Shown: positions 25,117-34,049, counted from the first letter of the stretch. The stretch: DNA of 64,000 bases from Achromobacter anxifer (GCF_903652925.1 NZ_CAHLAR010000016.1:56626-120625), one strand, 5' to 3'. Translations and numbers: made by a program. Notes: a model not told the origin generated them from the sequence alone.

Positions 25117-26088
25117 TCATAGTGGATCGCTGGCTGGCGGCCGGCGCGGCAAGGCGTCGGCCGCCCAGGGCGCGCCGGCGCTCCAGCGGCCGGCGATGGC
25201 GTCGATCAGGACGCGCACCTTGGGGGCCAGGTGGCGCCGGTGCGGATAGACCGCGCAGACCGGGGCGCCCGGCGGCGCGGCGGATTCCAGTAGGGGCGTC
25301 AGCCGGCCGGCGCGCAGGTCCTCTCCGACCAGGAACGCGCCCAACTGCGCGATGCCCGCGCCTGCCAGCGCCGCGTCGCGCAGGGCTTCGGTATTGCCCA
25401 GCCGCAGGCGTCCGGCCACCTGCACGTTGCGCTCGCGCCCGTTGACGGCGTAGCGCCAGGGCACCAGCGCGCCGGCGTGGGTGTAGGCCAGGGTCTGGTG
25501 GGCGGTCAGGTCGTCCGGGGTGGCGGGGATGCCGTGGCGGTCCAGGTATTCGGGCGAGGCGCAGGTGATCAGGCGGTGCGGCGCCAGCACCCGCCGCACC
25601 AGCCGGCTGTCGGTTTCGCCGCCGATGCGGATGGCTACGTCCACGCCGTGACGCACCAGGTCCGTGTAGTCGTCGGAGAAGCTGACATCGGCGTCCACCT
25701 CGGGCCATTCCCGCAGGTAGTCGCGCAGCAGCGGCATGATGTGCAGCCGGCCCAGGGACACCGGCAGGTCGATGCGCAGCCGTCCCCGCGGCGCCTGCTT
25801 GCGGCTGGCCATGGCGTCGGTGGCGTTGTCGACCTCGGACAGGATGCGCTGCGCGTATTCGTAGAAGACGCGGCCCTCGTCGCTGAGGCTGACGCTGCGG
25901 GTGCTGCGGTGGAGCAGCCGCGCGCCCAGCCCTTGCTCCAGGCGCGCGATGCATTTGCCCATGGCCGAGCGCGACAGGCCCAGCTTTTCGGCGGCGGCGG
26001 TAAAGCTCTGCGTGTCGGCCACGCGCACGAAGGCGAGCAGGTCGCCGATGTGGTCCAGGTGCGCCGCAGGGGAGGCGGAATTGCGCAC
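25117..26088 (-). CDS. LysR-family regulator
   Basis: This 323-residue LysR protein has a helix-turn-helix at about residues 25-52 (QSFTAAAEKLGLSRSAMGKCIARLE) and the block STRSVSLSDEGRVFYEYAQRIL seen in the large DmlR/PgrR-like subgroup. The effector domain has VDVAIRIGGETDSRLVRR. It is divergent from the MFS exporter gene, with 105 nt between them, and likely regulates it; such pairs often control export of toxic compounds. A short dyad CACT-N5-AGTG at 26118-26130 lies in the gap. hutG follows 96 nt downstream on the same strand. Confidence 0.85.
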   Translation of the reverse strand: MRNSASPAAHLDHIGDLLAFVRVADTQSFTAAAEKLGLSRSAMGKCIARLEQGLGARLLHRSTRSVSLSDEGRVFYEYAQRILSEVDNATDAMASRKQAPRGRLRIDLPVSLGRLHIMPLLRDYLREWPEVDADVSFSDDYTDLVRHGVDVAIRIGGETDSRLVRRVLAPHRLITCASPEYLDRHGIPATPDDLTAHQTLAYTHAGALVPWRYAVNGRERNVQVAGRLRLGNTEALRDAALAGAGIAQLGAFLVGEDLRAGRLTPLLESAAPPGAPVCAVYPHRRHLAPKVRVLIDAIAGRWSAGAPWAADALPRRPPASDPL

Positions 26089-26193
26089 GATTTGTCCCTT
26101 TTGTTTATTGGTTTTGCCACTTTATCAGTGAAATGGAAACAGTAGACTGCCTAGGGGTTGGCTCCGTCGGGGCCTTTCCTGGAATCACCCCTC

Positions 26194-27423
26194 ATGACTC
26201 GCGGTACCTCCCTGCAAGACCAGGCCAGCGCCGGCCTGCCTGTTCCCGAACCCGCCGCCGGCCGCGCCGGATGGCGCGCCTGGCTGGGCGTGACCGCCGC
26301 GGGCATGGCGACTTTTTGCGTCGTGACGACGGAAATGCTGCCGGTGGGTCTTTTCGTTCCCATCACCGGCGAGCTGGACGTATCGGTGGGCATGGGCGGC
26401 TTCATGCTGTTCGTGCCCGCGATCCTGGCGGCGCTGTTCGCGCCGCTGGTCGTGCTTGGCGCGCGGGGCGCCGACCGGCGCCTCATTCTCTGCGGGCTGC
26501 TGGCGCTGCTGGCGGGCGCCAACGCGGCCAGCGCCTGGGCGCCTAGCATGCCCTGGTTCCTGGCGGCACGGATCCTGGTGGGTTTCTGCATCGGCGGCGT
26601 CTGGGCGATCGCGGGCGGACTGGCGGGCAGGCTGGTCGCGCCGGGCGGGGTGGGGCTGGCCACGTCCATCATTTTCGGCGGAGTCGCGGTGGCGTCGGTG
26701 GCCGGCGTGCCGCTGGGCGCATTCATCGGCGAACTGGCCGGCTGGCGCGCGGCCTTCGGCGCCATGGCGGCCCTATGCGCCGGCGTGCTGCTGTTGAATC
26801 TGTGCAGCCTGCCGGCCTTGCCCGCGGCGCGTTCGCTGCGGCCGCGCCAGCTGCTGTCGCAACTGGCCAATCCGGGCTTGCGGCTGGGGCTGACGGTCAC
26901 GCTGTTCCTGGTGGCGGGCCATTTCATGGCCTATGCCTTCGTGCGCCCGCTGCTGCAGATCCATGCGGCGTTTGGCGATGGCTGGATCGGGCCGCTGCTG
27001 TTCGCCTACGGCGCGGCCGGCGTGGCCGGTAATTTCCTGGGCGGGGGCGCGGCCGCCAGACGCCCCGCGGCAACCCTGCTGACGATTGCGGCCAGTCTGT
27101 CGCTGATCCTGCTGCTGCTCGGCGGTTTGGGACGGTTCCAGCCGGCGGCCATCGCCTTGCTGCTGTGCTGGGGGTTGGCCTACGGCGCGGTCTCGGTGTC
27201 GTTGCAGACTTGGATGATGAAAGCGGCGCCGGATGCGGTGGAGGCCGCGACCGCGCTGTTCGTGGCGGTGTTCAACCTGGGCATCGCGGCGGGTTCGCTG
27301 CTGGGCGTGCCCAGCGTGGATGCGTTGGGGGTGCGGGCCAACCTGTGGCTGGCGGCCGCCTGCATGCTGTGGCCGGCGGCGCTGCTGGCGCGGGCCGGCT
27401 GGGCCGAATGGCGTAAGGGCTAG
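26194..27423 (+). CDS. MFS exporter, DHA1/sugar-efflux type
   Basis: This 409-residue protein has twelve predicted membrane helices. The first helix contains ATFCVVTTEMLPVGLFVPIT, the hallmark of the AraJ/SotB/YdhP branch of drug:proton antiporters, and ADRRLILCGLLALLAGAN covers the loop 2-3 region. It probably exports small molecules by proton exchange. The ATG at 26194 is selected because GGAA lies 9 nt upstream and the helix pattern begins soon after; an in-frame TTG at 26158 has no support. It is divergent from a LysR gene that is its likely regulator. Confidence 0.85.
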   Translation: MTRGTSLQDQASAGLPVPEPAAGRAGWRAWLGVTAAGMATFCVVTTEMLPVGLFVPITGELDVSVGMGGFMLFVPAILAALFAPLVVLGARGADRRLILCGLLALLAGANAASAWAPSMPWFLAARILVGFCIGGVWAIAGGLAGRLVAPGGVGLATSIIFGGVAVASVAGVPLGAFIGELAGWRAAFGAMAALCAGVLLLNLCSLPALPAARSLRPRQLLSQLANPGLRLGLTVTLFLVAGHFMAYAFVRPLLQIHAAFGDGWIGPLLFAYGAAGVAGNFLGGGAAARRPAATLLTIAASLSLILLLLGGLGRFQPAAIALLLCWGLAYGAVSVSLQTWMMKAAPDAVEAATALFVAVFNLGIAAGSLLGVPSVDALGVRANLWLAAACMLWPAALLARAGWAEWRKG

Positions 27424-27476
27424 GGGGGCGAATGGTGTAACGGCTAAGGCCTGCTGGACCCAAAGGTGTAAGAGCG

Positions 27477-28115
27477 CTACGGCCGGAAGGCGCGCAACAG
27501 CGTGTCGACGCCGTAACGGCAGGTGGCCAGGCATTCGGCGTCCGGGCCCTCGGCCCAGCCGCCCGTCAGGCGAGCGTGCGAGGCGATGCCGTTGATCAGG
27601 TTGCCCAGCGTGCGCGCGGCCAGGCGGGGATCGTCGATACGCAGTTCGCCGCGCTCGCAGGCTTTGCGCAGGCACTGCTCCAGTGGCGAGTGCAGCTGCT
27701 TTTCCACCGTCAGCCGCAGCGATGCGGCCAGCTGCGGCAGGCGATGGGCTTCGGACACCATCAATCGGTACAGGGCAACCGAGTCGGGCTGCAGGGCATA
27801 GCTCAGCAGGCGCTGGGCCAGCTCGTGCAAGGCCTGGCCGACGGGCTGGTCCTGCATGGCGCCAGGGAAGACCGCCGCGCGCATGTTGTCCAATTCGTGT
27901 TCCAGTACCGCCACCAGCAGGCCTTCCTTGTTGCCGAACAGCTGGTAGGCGGTGGCTGCCGAGCCGCCCGCCTGGCGCACGACATGCTGGATGGACGTTT
28001 GCGCGTAGCCGTGCTCCAGCAGCGACCGGGTGGCGGCTTCGAGCAGGCGTTCGCGCCGCGCCTCGCCCTTGCTGGTCAGCGCGCGCGGCGCCGTGTCGGT
28101 GGAAATCGTGCTCAC
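27477..28115 (-). CDS. TetR-family repressor
   Basis: This 212-residue TetR protein has a DNA-binding domain at about residues 12-60 (RERLLEAATRSLLEHGYAQTSIQHVVRQAG, in part) closing YQLFGNKEGLLVAVLE. A helical ligand domain covers the rest. The GTG at 28115 is preferred: GAGGA lies 5 nt upstream and upstream in-frame starts add a non-conserved Gly/Ala-rich tail. It is divergent from the marC operon, and a perfect 23-bp palindrome lies in the gap. The most likely role is repression of that operon and of itself; the ligand is unknown. Confidence 0.85.
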   Translation of the reverse strand: MSTISTDTAPRALTSKGEARRERLLEAATRSLLEHGYAQTSIQHVVRQAGGSAATAYQLFGNKEGLLVAVLEHELDNMRAAVFPGAMQDQPVGQALHELAQRLLSYALQPDSVALYRLMVSEAHRLPQLAASLRLTVEKQLHSPLEQCLRKACERGELRIDDPRLAARTLGNLINGIASHARLTGGWAEGPDAECLATCRYGVDTLLRAFRP

Positions 28116-28180
28116 TTCGTCCTCATGGCCGGGCAGCGGTGCAAGCTCCCCGCGCCCCGCGGCCATGCCTGGCTGAAAAT

Positions 28181-28203
28181 GTGTAATGTATAGTACATTA
28201 CAC
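28181..28203. promoter_or_regulatory. Perfect 23-bp TetR operator in front of marC operon
   Basis: GTGTAATGTA and TACATTACAC are perfect 10-nt inverted repeats around TAG. The site lies 66 nt from the tetR start and 59 nt from the marC start. The sequence inside it is AT-rich enough to contain a -10 element, so bound repressor would block transcription. This arm length and symmetry are typical of TetR-family operators. Confidence 0.75.
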
Positions 28204-28261
28204 CATTGCAACACGATCCAAGCAGCTGTGACGCGCCGTAGCCGCGCCAGCGCAATCCACC

Positions 28262-28945
28262 ATGATCGACGACCTGGTTCAATTGGGAAAACTGGTCAGC
28301 CTCGGGCTGGCCCTGATGCTGCCGCTGGCCAATCCCCTGACTTCCATGACGCTGCTGCTGTCCCTGGGCCAGCAGATTCCCTATAAGGAACGCGAACGCC
28401 AGGTCAAGCAGGCGGCTTTCTACGTGGTCGGCATCATGGTGGTGACGTACTACGCCGGCGCCTGGATCATGCATACCTTCGGCATTTCGATTCCGGGCCT
28501 GCGCATCGCCGGCGGCCTGATCGTGGCCAGCATCGGCTTCAGCATGGTGTTTCCGTCCACGCCGTCGACCGCGTCCGAAGCCGACGTGGCCGATGCCCAA
28601 GCCAACCGGCAAGTGCCCAATATCGCGTTCGTGCCGCTGGCCATGCCGGGCACGGCGGGGCCGGGCACCATCGCCATGATCATCAGCGGCGCGGCCACCC
28701 TGGACTCGACGCTGACCCAGACCTATGCGCCCTGGGTGCTGGCGGCGACCCCCATCGTGGTGTTCTCGCTGCTGGGCCTGCTGTTCTGGATCTGCCTGCG
28801 CTCGGCCGGCCGCATCGTGGCGGTGATCGGCCAGGGCGGGGTGGAGGCCATCTCCCGCATCATGGGCTTCCTGCTGGTCTGCATGGCGGTGCAGTTCGTG
28901 ATCAACGGCGTCCTGGAAATCGTGCAGCAGTATGGCAGCCTGTAA
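28262..28945 (+). CDS. MarC-family integral membrane protein
   Basis: This 227-residue protein has six predicted helices and the MarC-family blocks ALMLPLANPLTSM in the first helix, AFYVVGIMVVTYYAGAWIMHTFGISIPGLRIAGGLIV, and FVPLAMPGTAGPGTIAMIISGA mid-protein. The family is widespread but its transported substrate is not established; it is not in fact required for multiple antibiotic resistance. It is the first gene of a four-gene unit under the 23-bp TetR palindrome. The next gene begins 14 nt before its stop. Confidence 0.9.
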   Translation: MIDDLVQLGKLVSLGLALMLPLANPLTSMTLLLSLGQQIPYKERERQVKQAAFYVVGIMVVTYYAGAWIMHTFGISIPGLRIAGGLIVASIGFSMVFPSTPSTASEADVADAQANRQVPNIAFVPLAMPGTAGPGTIAMIISGAATLDSTLTQTYAPWVLAATPIVVFSLLGLLFWICLRSAGRIVAVIGQGGVEAISRIMGFLLVCMAVQFVINGVLEIVQQYGSL

Positions 28946-29966
28946 TCGAGCCCGGCGCGGCTGCCTGGCGATCGCCGGGCGCGTCATTTTCAGCCTGGTT
29001 CTCGTCCTGACCGCGCTGTGGGGCTGCCTGGCCCTGGCCTATCGCGTGCCCGGCGGCGAACTGGCGCAGGGCGCGGCGGCGCTGGCCTGGGCCGCGCTGT
29101 GCCTGTACGCGGCCGTGGCGTTGTGGCGCGGGCGCGCGCGGCGAGCCCTGGGCGTCTGGCTGGTCGGCGTGATCGCGCTGGGCGGCTGGTGGCAGACGCT
29201 GGCGCCTTCCAACGACCGCATCTGGGCGGACGACGTGGCGCGCACGCTGCGCGGCAGCGTCTCCGGCTCCATCGTCACGCTGGACAGCGTGCGCAATTTC
29301 GACTGGCAGGCGGACACCGACACGCGCTACACGCCGCGCTGGGAAAGCCAGCAATACAACCTGAACGATCTGGCCTCGGTGGACATGGCGCTGTCGTACT
29401 GGGGCAGCCCGGCCATCGCCCACACGCTGGTCTCCTTCGGTTTCACCGACGGCCGCCACGTGGTGTTTTCGGTCGAGATCCGCAAGGAGCGCGGCGAGCA
29501 GTTCTCGGAGATCGGCGGCTTCTTCAAGCAGTTCGAACTCAGCGTGATCGCGGCGCAGGAGCGCGACATCCTCTACGTGCGCGCCGGGCCGCGCGCCGAG
29601 CGCGTCTACCTGTACCCCGTCGGCATGCCCGTGCCCGCCATGCGCGAGCTGTTCCTGTCCTATGTGCGCACCGCCAATGAACTGGCCGACAAGCCGCGCT
29701 TCTATCACACGGTGACGGCCAACTGCACCACGCTGGTCTACAGCATGGTGCGGGCGATCGTGCCGGGCCTGCCCATGGATTACCGCATCCTGCTGTCCGG
29801 CTATCTGCCGGAATACCTGTACGAGCAAGGCGGGCTGGATAGCAGCAAGCCCCTGTCCGAATTGCGGGAGCAGGCCTATATCGGCTCGCCCGCCTTGCCC
29901 GGTCCGGATCCGGTCGAGTTCTCGCGCGCCATCCGCCAGCCCGCCGCGGCCCGGACCGCGCCATGA
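28932..29966 (+). CDS. Membrane-anchored Lnb N-terminal domain (DUF4105) protein
   Basis: This 344-residue protein has three hydrophobic helices at about 14-36, 44-65 and 72-90, followed by a periplasmic domain of DUF4105/Lnb-N type. Conserved features are SYWGSPAIAHTLVSFGF with His164, VFSVEIRKERGEQFS, and TVTANCTTLVYSMVR with Cys265; the His and Cys suggest a papain-like thiol acyltransferase or hydrolase centre. In Gram-positive Lnb this domain makes lyso-form lipoproteins by moving an acyl chain; Gram-negative homologues are uncharacterised. Overlaps of 14 nt with marC and 4 nt with the next gene imply coupled translation. Function by homology is tentative. Confidence 0.8.
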   Translation: MAACNRARRGCLAIAGRVIFSLVLVLTALWGCLALAYRVPGGELAQGAAALAWAALCLYAAVALWRGRARRALGVWLVGVIALGGWWQTLAPSNDRIWADDVARTLRGSVSGSIVTLDSVRNFDWQADTDTRYTPRWESQQYNLNDLASVDMALSYWGSPAIAHTLVSFGFTDGRHVVFSVEIRKERGEQFSEIGGFFKQFELSVIAAQERDILYVRAGPRAERVYLYPVGMPVPAMRELFLSYVRTANELADKPRFYHTVTANCTTLVYSMVRAIVPGLPMDYRILLSGYLPEYLYEQGGLDSSKPLSELREQAYIGSPALPGPDPVEFSRAIRQPAAARTAP

Positions 29967-31867
29967 CAGGCGCCTGGACGGCAGGCGCGAAGGGCCTTGC
30001 GATCCTGGCCCTGCTCGCGTGCGCGGGATGCGCGGGCGTCAAGGTGTCTTCCGTCAGCACGCAGGACTACATTGCGCAGCGCCGCGGCGATGTGCTCACC
30101 ACCGGCCAGCTCAGCGCGTCCGCGCGCGAGGCCATGGCCGTGCTGGGCCTGAGCGCCCAGGACTGCCGCAAGGACCGCGATGCCTGTACCAGCACGTTGG
30201 CGACCATGGAAGGGCTGGACAGCGAACGGCGCCTGGCCACGCTGTCCGAAGTCTGGCTGATGGAAGCTGTGGCGGCGGAAAAGCGGCGTCCGGCCAGCCA
30301 GGACGACGAAGACCGGCTGCTGGACGCCTATCTGCAGACGGCGCGGGCCGCCTACGCCTATCTGTTCTTCACACCGCGCTCGCCCAGCGAGCGCGCGTTC
30401 GAGGACCGCCAGGCCCAGGTCCGCGACTACTACAACTACGCCGTGCAGCAGGCCGTCACGCGCCTGTTCGAGCAGTACCGCGGCCGTCCGCCGCAGCCGG
30501 GGACGAAGATGACGGCGGGCCCCTGGCAGGTGCTGGGCGAGATGTCGGACGTCAAGCTGCCCGGCGGCAAACAGTTTCCGCACGAGCTGGTGCCGGCGTC
30601 GACCTTGACCTTCCAGGGCTTGCGCAGCATGTACCGGCGCGACGGCTTCGGCGCCGAGCTGGTGGCGGTGACGGCGCGCCGCGTGAACGATGCCGACACC
30701 TTCAAGACGCCGTACAGCGAAACGCCATTTCCCGCGGTGACGGTGATCATGAGCTTTCCAGGCAAGACCCTGGAACAGGTCATGGCCACGCGCGACGCGA
30801 CCCTGGCCGCCTACGACCCGTACAAGCGCGACACGGTGGACCTGGCGGGCGCCAGGGTGCCGCTGGCCGCCAATTTCACGTCGGGCTACGGGCTGTGGCT
30901 GGCGCGTTCGGGCTTCGCGACCCAGGCGTTGCGCAACGTGCTGGGCAAGGAAGAGGGCATCGACGCGCCGCACGTCTACCTGCTGCAACCCTATGATCCG
31001 GACCGGCGCACCGTCATCATGCTGCACGGCCTGGCCAGCAGCCCGGAAGCCTGGATCAACGTCGCCAACGAGGTGCTCGGCGATGAAACGCTGCGCCAGC
31101 GCTACCAGATCTGGCAAGTCTATTACCCGACCAACACGCCCTTGGCGCTGAACAACCGGGACATCCGCGAAGCGCTGCGCCAGACCATCGGACATTTCGA
31201 TCCCATGGGCGTGGCGCAGGCCTCGCGTGACACCGTGGTCATCGGACACAGCATGGGCGGCGTGCTGAGCCGCCTATTGGTGTCCTCATCCGGCGACGTG
31301 TTGTGGGACGCGCTGCGCGACCATGCGGGGCTGGACGATGCCCGGCTGGAGGAGGCCCACGCCGAATTTGATCCGGTGTTGAGTTTTCAGTCGTTTCAGG
31401 GCGTTACGAGAGCCGTATTTATCGCCGCTCCGCACCGCGGAACGCCGTTCGCCGAGAACACTTTGTCACGTTGGCTGTCCAACTTGATAACGCTGCCCGC
31501 CAAAGTGGTCCGGCAGTTCGCCAAGCTCAACCGGCTGGCCGAGGCCGACGGACCGTCCCGGTCCGTAGCCTCGATCCGGGTGGCCAATGGCGTGGACAAT
31601 CTGAGTGAAAAGGACCGTTTTGTGCAATTGACCGCATTGATGCCGATTTCGCCGGCGGTGCGTTACCACAGCATCATTGCGAACAATACCCCCGGCGTCC
31701 CGCTGGCGGATTCGGACGACGGGCTGGTGCCGTACCGCAGCGCGCATCTGGAAGGCGCGGAATCCGAGAAGATCGTCAACTTCTCGCACAGCGTGCAGGA
31801 AACGCCCGAAGCGATCCTGGAGCTCAGGCGCATCCTCCGGCTGCAGCTGGATCAGGGGGCGCGATGA
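29963..31867 (+). CDS. Lipoprotein alpha/beta hydrolase
   Basis: This 634-residue protein has a lipoprotein-type signal (hydrophobic core 11-19, candidate Cys20 or Cys23), an N-terminal helical region of about 300 residues without a recognised family, and a C-terminal lipase-like domain. That domain has the oxyanion segment IMLHGLASSPEAW, the nucleophile elbow GHSMGG with Ser430 and a conserved AAPHRGTPFA; DGLVPYRSA with a candidate Asp and a late His in VNFSHSVQE could complete the triad. It is probably an envelope esterase or phospholipase. It starts in the stop of the Lnb-N gene (4-nt overlap) and is followed by a micro-membrane-protein gene with another 4-nt overlap. Confidence 0.85.
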   Translation: MTGAWTAGAKGLAILALLACAGCAGVKVSSVSTQDYIAQRRGDVLTTGQLSASAREAMAVLGLSAQDCRKDRDACTSTLATMEGLDSERRLATLSEVWLMEAVAAEKRRPASQDDEDRLLDAYLQTARAAYAYLFFTPRSPSERAFEDRQAQVRDYYNYAVQQAVTRLFEQYRGRPPQPGTKMTAGPWQVLGEMSDVKLPGGKQFPHELVPASTLTFQGLRSMYRRDGFGAELVAVTARRVNDADTFKTPYSETPFPAVTVIMSFPGKTLEQVMATRDATLAAYDPYKRDTVDLAGARVPLAANFTSGYGLWLARSGFATQALRNVLGKEEGIDAPHVYLLQPYDPDRRTVIMLHGLASSPEAWINVANEVLGDETLRQRYQIWQVYYPTNTPLALNNRDIREALRQTIGHFDPMGVAQASRDTVVIGHSMGGVLSRLLVSSSGDVLWDALRDHAGLDDARLEEAHAEFDPVLSFQSFQGVTRAVFIAAPHRGTPFAENTLSRWLSNLITLPAKVVRQFAKLNRLAEADGPSRSVASIRVANGVDNLSEKDRFVQLTALMPISPAVRYHSIIANNTPGVPLADSDDGLVPYRSAHLEGAESEKIVNFSHSVQETPEAILELRRILRLQLDQGAR

Positions 31868-32082
31868 TGAACGCGCTGTTGCTCTGCATGCTGGGCGCCT
31901 TCGCCATTGCCTGCATGTTCGCCCTGGTGTTGTTGCGCAAACCGGGAGTGATGCTCTACGACTGGATCGCGACGCGCGCCGCCAAATCGCCGGCGGTTTC
32001 CCGGCAGGGCAGCCGCGCAGCAGCGGTGCAGCCCGCCCGTTCAGGCCGGATAGCGTCCAGCCAGGCCCTGTCCCGCCAATGA
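31864..32082 (+). CDS. Micro-membrane protein, last gene of the marC operon
   Basis: This encodes 72 residues with a single hydrophobic helix at about 3-23 (LLLCMLGAFAIACMFALVLL), a short basic/aromatic stretch RKPGVMLYDWIATRAAK and a polar, probably disordered tail. Its ATG overlaps the hydrolase stop in an ATGA, so it would be translated by coupling, which supports it being real despite its size. The 3' end overlaps the convergent DUF1275 gene by 42 nt. No named family; it may be a small subunit or regulator of the two preceding envelope proteins. Confidence 0.55.
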   Translation: MMNALLLCMLGAFAIACMFALVLLRKPGVMLYDWIATRAAKSPAVSRQGSRAAAVQPARSGRIASSQALSRQ

Positions 32083-32724
32083 AACCAGGGGCGGCACGAT
32101 GAAGCCCCACATTCCGCAGGCCATGTAGACCAGGGCCGCCGCCGCGCAGCCGGCGGCAAAGGCCAGTACAGCTCGCCCCATTCGGGCCATGCGCTTGCGG
32201 CTGGCCTCATCCGCTTCGCCGCGCGCCGCGTCCGCCAGATCCAGCATGATCTGCGTCGTCGTGCCGGTCATGAGCGTGGACGGCGGCGCCGATCCCAGGT
32301 GCACCCGGTGCACCGCATTCTGTATGGACATCGCCAGCACCAGCGCCATGCCGGTGGCGAACAGCCCCCAGCTGTCGGCGGCTGGGAAGGGGCCCAGCGT
32401 CAGCGCCAGCGCGGCGGCCAGGCAGAGCAACAGCGTCTTGGCGCTGAGCAGCTGCATGAAGACCGGCTTGTTGGCTTCGCGCCGGGCCTGGCCGTACAGA
32501 CGCGCGGCGAACACGCCCAGGCAGAAGACCGGCAGCGCCGCCAGCTTGGTCCAGGCGCCGGACGCGCCGTTCGCGAGGGCATAGCCTATGGTGACGAAGT
32601 TGCCGGTCACGTGGGCGGAGAACAGGCCATGCAGGGCGATGAAGCCCAGGGTATCCACATAGCCGCCGTTCAGGCTCATGAGCAGCGGCAGACGGTCGTC
32701 GGTCAGGGGCGTGGGAGAGGGCAC
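32041..32724 (-). CDS. DUF1275 (YoaK) family membrane protein
   Basis: This 227-residue protein has about six membrane helices. The family signature MSLNGGYVDTLGFIALHGLFSAHVTGNFVTIG is near the N-terminus, and SIQNAVHRVHLGSAPPSTLMTGTTTQIMLDL mid-protein. DUF1275 proteins are of unknown function. A GTG at 32724 is chosen: GGAG lies about 7 nt upstream, and starting at the internal ATG would truncate the conserved first helix. It lies 44 nt downstream of the LLM monooxygenase gene and could share its transcript. Confidence 0.8.
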   Translation of the reverse strand: MPSPTPLTDDRLPLLMSLNGGYVDTLGFIALHGLFSAHVTGNFVTIGYALANGASGAWTKLAALPVFCLGVFAARLYGQARREANKPVFMQLLSAKTLLLCLAAALALTLGPFPAADSWGLFATGMALVLAMSIQNAVHRVHLGSAPPSTLMTGTTTQIMLDLADAARGEADEASRKRMARMGRAVLAFAAGCAAAALVYMACGMWGFIVPPLVSLAGQGLAGRYPA

Positions 32725-32768
32725 GGGCGGGCTCCGGTCGGCCTGGAGGGCCGGGACGTAAGCCTGTT

Positions 32769-34049
32769 TTACCCGATATCCAGGCCCAGGTGCCCGCGCA
32801 GCGTGCGGTGTTCGTATTCGGTGCGGAACAGGCCGCGGCGTTGCAGTACCGGAATCACGTGCTCGACGAAATTGTCGATGCCTCCGGGCAGGGACGGCGG
32901 CATCAGGTTGAAGCCGTCGGCGCCTTCGTTCCGGTACCAGTGCTCCATGCGGTCGGCGATCTGTTCGGGCGTGCCCACCATCGTGCAATGGCCGCCGCCG
33001 GCGGCCAGCCGTCCGAGCAGCTGGCGCACGGTGGGCTGTTCGGTCTCGATGATGCGCAGAATGGTCGCGTAGCGGCCCTTGGGGCCCGTGAATTCGGACA
33101 GGGGCGGCAGGGCGGGCACGGGCGCGTCCAGCTCCCAGCCGGAGCAATCCTGCAACACGAAGGTGCCCAGCTGGCGCAAGGAGGCGTCGCTGGGCAGCAG
33201 GACGTCCAGTTCGCGCTGCTTGGCGCGGGCCTCGGCCTCGGTCGAGCCCACATAGGTGACCAGGCCCGGCATGATGGGCACGAAGTCCTGGCGGCCGGCC
33301 GCCAGCACGCGCCGCTTGATGTCGCGGTAATAGGCTTGCGCCGCGGGCAGGTCGTAGGCGACCGCGTAGATCGCTTCGGCCCGCCTGGCGGCCAGGTCGC
33401 GGCCCTGGTCCGACGCTCCGGCCTGGAACAGCACCGGACGGCCCTGCGGCGGACGCGGCACCGTCAGCGGGCCGTCCACCAGGAAATGCTCGCCGTGGTG
33501 CCCGATCTTGCGCACGCGCGACGGCACGCCATAGTCGCCCTGGCGGTCGATGGCCAGCGCGTCCGCCTCCCAGGAGGCGAACAGCTTCAGCGCCACGTCG
33601 ACGAACTCCTCGGCGCGCGCGTAGCGCCAGTCATGCCCCGGCATGGATTCGTAGCCATGGTTGCGCGCTTCCGCGTCGAACATGGACGTGACCACGTTCC
33701 AGCCCATGCGGCCGCCGGAAATATGGTCCAGCGAGGCAACCATGCGGGCCGCGTGGAAGGGCGTGAAGAAGGTGCTGGAGACGGTGCTGATCAGGCCGAT
33801 GCGGGTGGTGGCGCGCGCGATTGCGGCCATGGCGGTCAGCGGCTCCAGGTACCAGCGCGGGCCGTCGCCGATGTTGTCGACCGATTGGCCGTCGGCGAAG
33901 AAGATGGCGTCCAGCTTGCCGCGTTCGGCGGTGCGCGCCAGTTCCTCGTAATAGGCGATGTCGCCCAGCCGTTCGGCGGCGGAATCAGGGTGGCGCCAGG
34001 CGGCGCGATGGTGGCCGCAGCCGAAGATGAACAGGTTCAGATGCAGCAT
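32769..34049 (-). CDS. LLM-class flavin-dependent monooxygenase, NtaA/SnaA/DszA type
   Basis: This 426-residue bacterial-luciferase-like TIM-barrel enzyme opens MLHLNLFIFGCGHHRAAWRHP and has DAIFFADGQS, the FMN-site TTRIGLISTVSSTFFTPFHAAR, ISGGRMGWNVVTSM and RPVLFQAGASDQGRDLAA, all typical of the NtaA/SnaA/DszA/SoxA group. These enzymes use FMNH2 from a separate reductase and oxygen to cleave chelators, sulphur heterocycles or related molecules. The ATG at 34049 gives the family start. It is divergent from the TPP-riboswitch/symporter unit; whether it belongs to the same physiology is unknown. Confidence 0.88.
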   Translation of the reverse strand: MLHLNLFIFGCGHHRAAWRHPDSAAERLGDIAYYEELARTAERGKLDAIFFADGQSVDNIGDGPRWYLEPLTAMAAIARATTRIGLISTVSSTFFTPFHAARMVASLDHISGGRMGWNVVTSMFDAEARNHGYESMPGHDWRYARAEEFVDVALKLFASWEADALAIDRQGDYGVPSRVRKIGHHGEHFLVDGPLTVPRPPQGRPVLFQAGASDQGRDLAARRAEAIYAVAYDLPAAQAYYRDIKRRVLAAGRQDFVPIMPGLVTYVGSTEAEARAKQRELDVLLPSDASLRQLGTFVLQDCSGWELDAPVPALPPLSEFTGPKGRYATILRIIETEQPTVRQLLGRLAAGGGHCTMVGTPEQIADRMEHWYRNEGADGFNLMPPSLPGGIDNFVEHVIPVLQRRGLFRTEYEHRTLRGHLGLDIG

